A stretch of 64,000 nucleotides of DNA from Batillaria attramentaria (Eukaryota > Mollusca > Gastropoda > Batillariidae), in assembly GCA_018292915.2 (NCBI GenBank), contig JACVVK020000491.1, forward strand, positions 2,501 through 66,500, given 5' to 3'. The position numbers and the translations under genes were made by a program. Of this stretch, positions 63,873 through 64,000 are shown piece by piece. How positions within the stretch are numbered: the first letter of the stretch is position 1; each line of letters starts with the position of its first letter. The notes beneath the pieces were generated by a model, which was not told where the DNA came from, made no database searches, and saw only the letters and a list, made by a program, of their open reading frames with translations.

Positions 63873-64000
63873 GTGAGTGTTCGAAATAGCTGTGCGCACA
63901 TCAAACTGGAGAAAATTCTTTTGCTAATGTGTGGAATCTGTGGTGTTGATAGTGTGCTCTGTCTCCAGTGATAATGCACCAGGCCTGTGGTCTGGTCTTG

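Overview
The window is eukaryotic, intron-rich and crowded with repeats: long CA/GT microsatellites, several tRNA-headed SINE families, decayed non-LTR retrotransposon ends and short TIR elements. This texture, and an invertebrate-type TTC3, suggest a lophotrochozoan, most likely a mollusc such as a gastropod. That assignment is inference. No bacterial, organellar or viral gene set is present.

Three protein-coding genes can be rebuilt exon by exon with consistent splice phases. (1) Minus strand, about 0.4-16.8 kb: a type I membrane protein with signal peptide, one EGF-like module, four Ig-like domains, a Thr/Pro-rich stalk, a MAM-like domain, one transmembrane helix and an arginine-rich stop-transfer. 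It has 14 supported coding exons (818 codons) plus one doubtful tail exon. (2) Minus strand, 22.1-24.7 kb: a two-exon gene of 231 codons whose predicted fold order matches AID/APOBEC deaminases, but all three zinc-ligand positions are substituted. (3) Plus strand, 32.7 kb to beyond the right edge: the 5' two-fifths or so of a TTC3 orthologue (TPR-containing E3 ligase family), 22 exons and 789 codons, running out of the window before the expected C-terminal RING.

Between and inside the genes lie the repeats. 17.5-22.0 kb holds non-LTR fragments, a 32-bp minisatellite and a perfect 92-bp TTAA palindrome. 24.7-32.7 kb is intergenic, including a stretch at about 26.5-29.6 kb with few recognisable repeats and two related hAT-type elements near 31 kb. 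TTC3 intron 1 opens with a 2-kb array of 120-bp units, each repeating the end of coding exon 1 with its 5' splice site. TTC3 intron 16 (7.9 kb) and intron 18 hold further tandem arrays.

The two minus-strand genes are plausibly immune-related (an Ig/EGF/MAM surface receptor and an AID/APOBEC-fold protein), but this is inference from domain type. The most notable items are the apparently zinc-less AID/APOBEC-like protein, the TTC3 exon-end/splice-donor array with in-frame 27-codon cassette units, and the receptor's domain combination.
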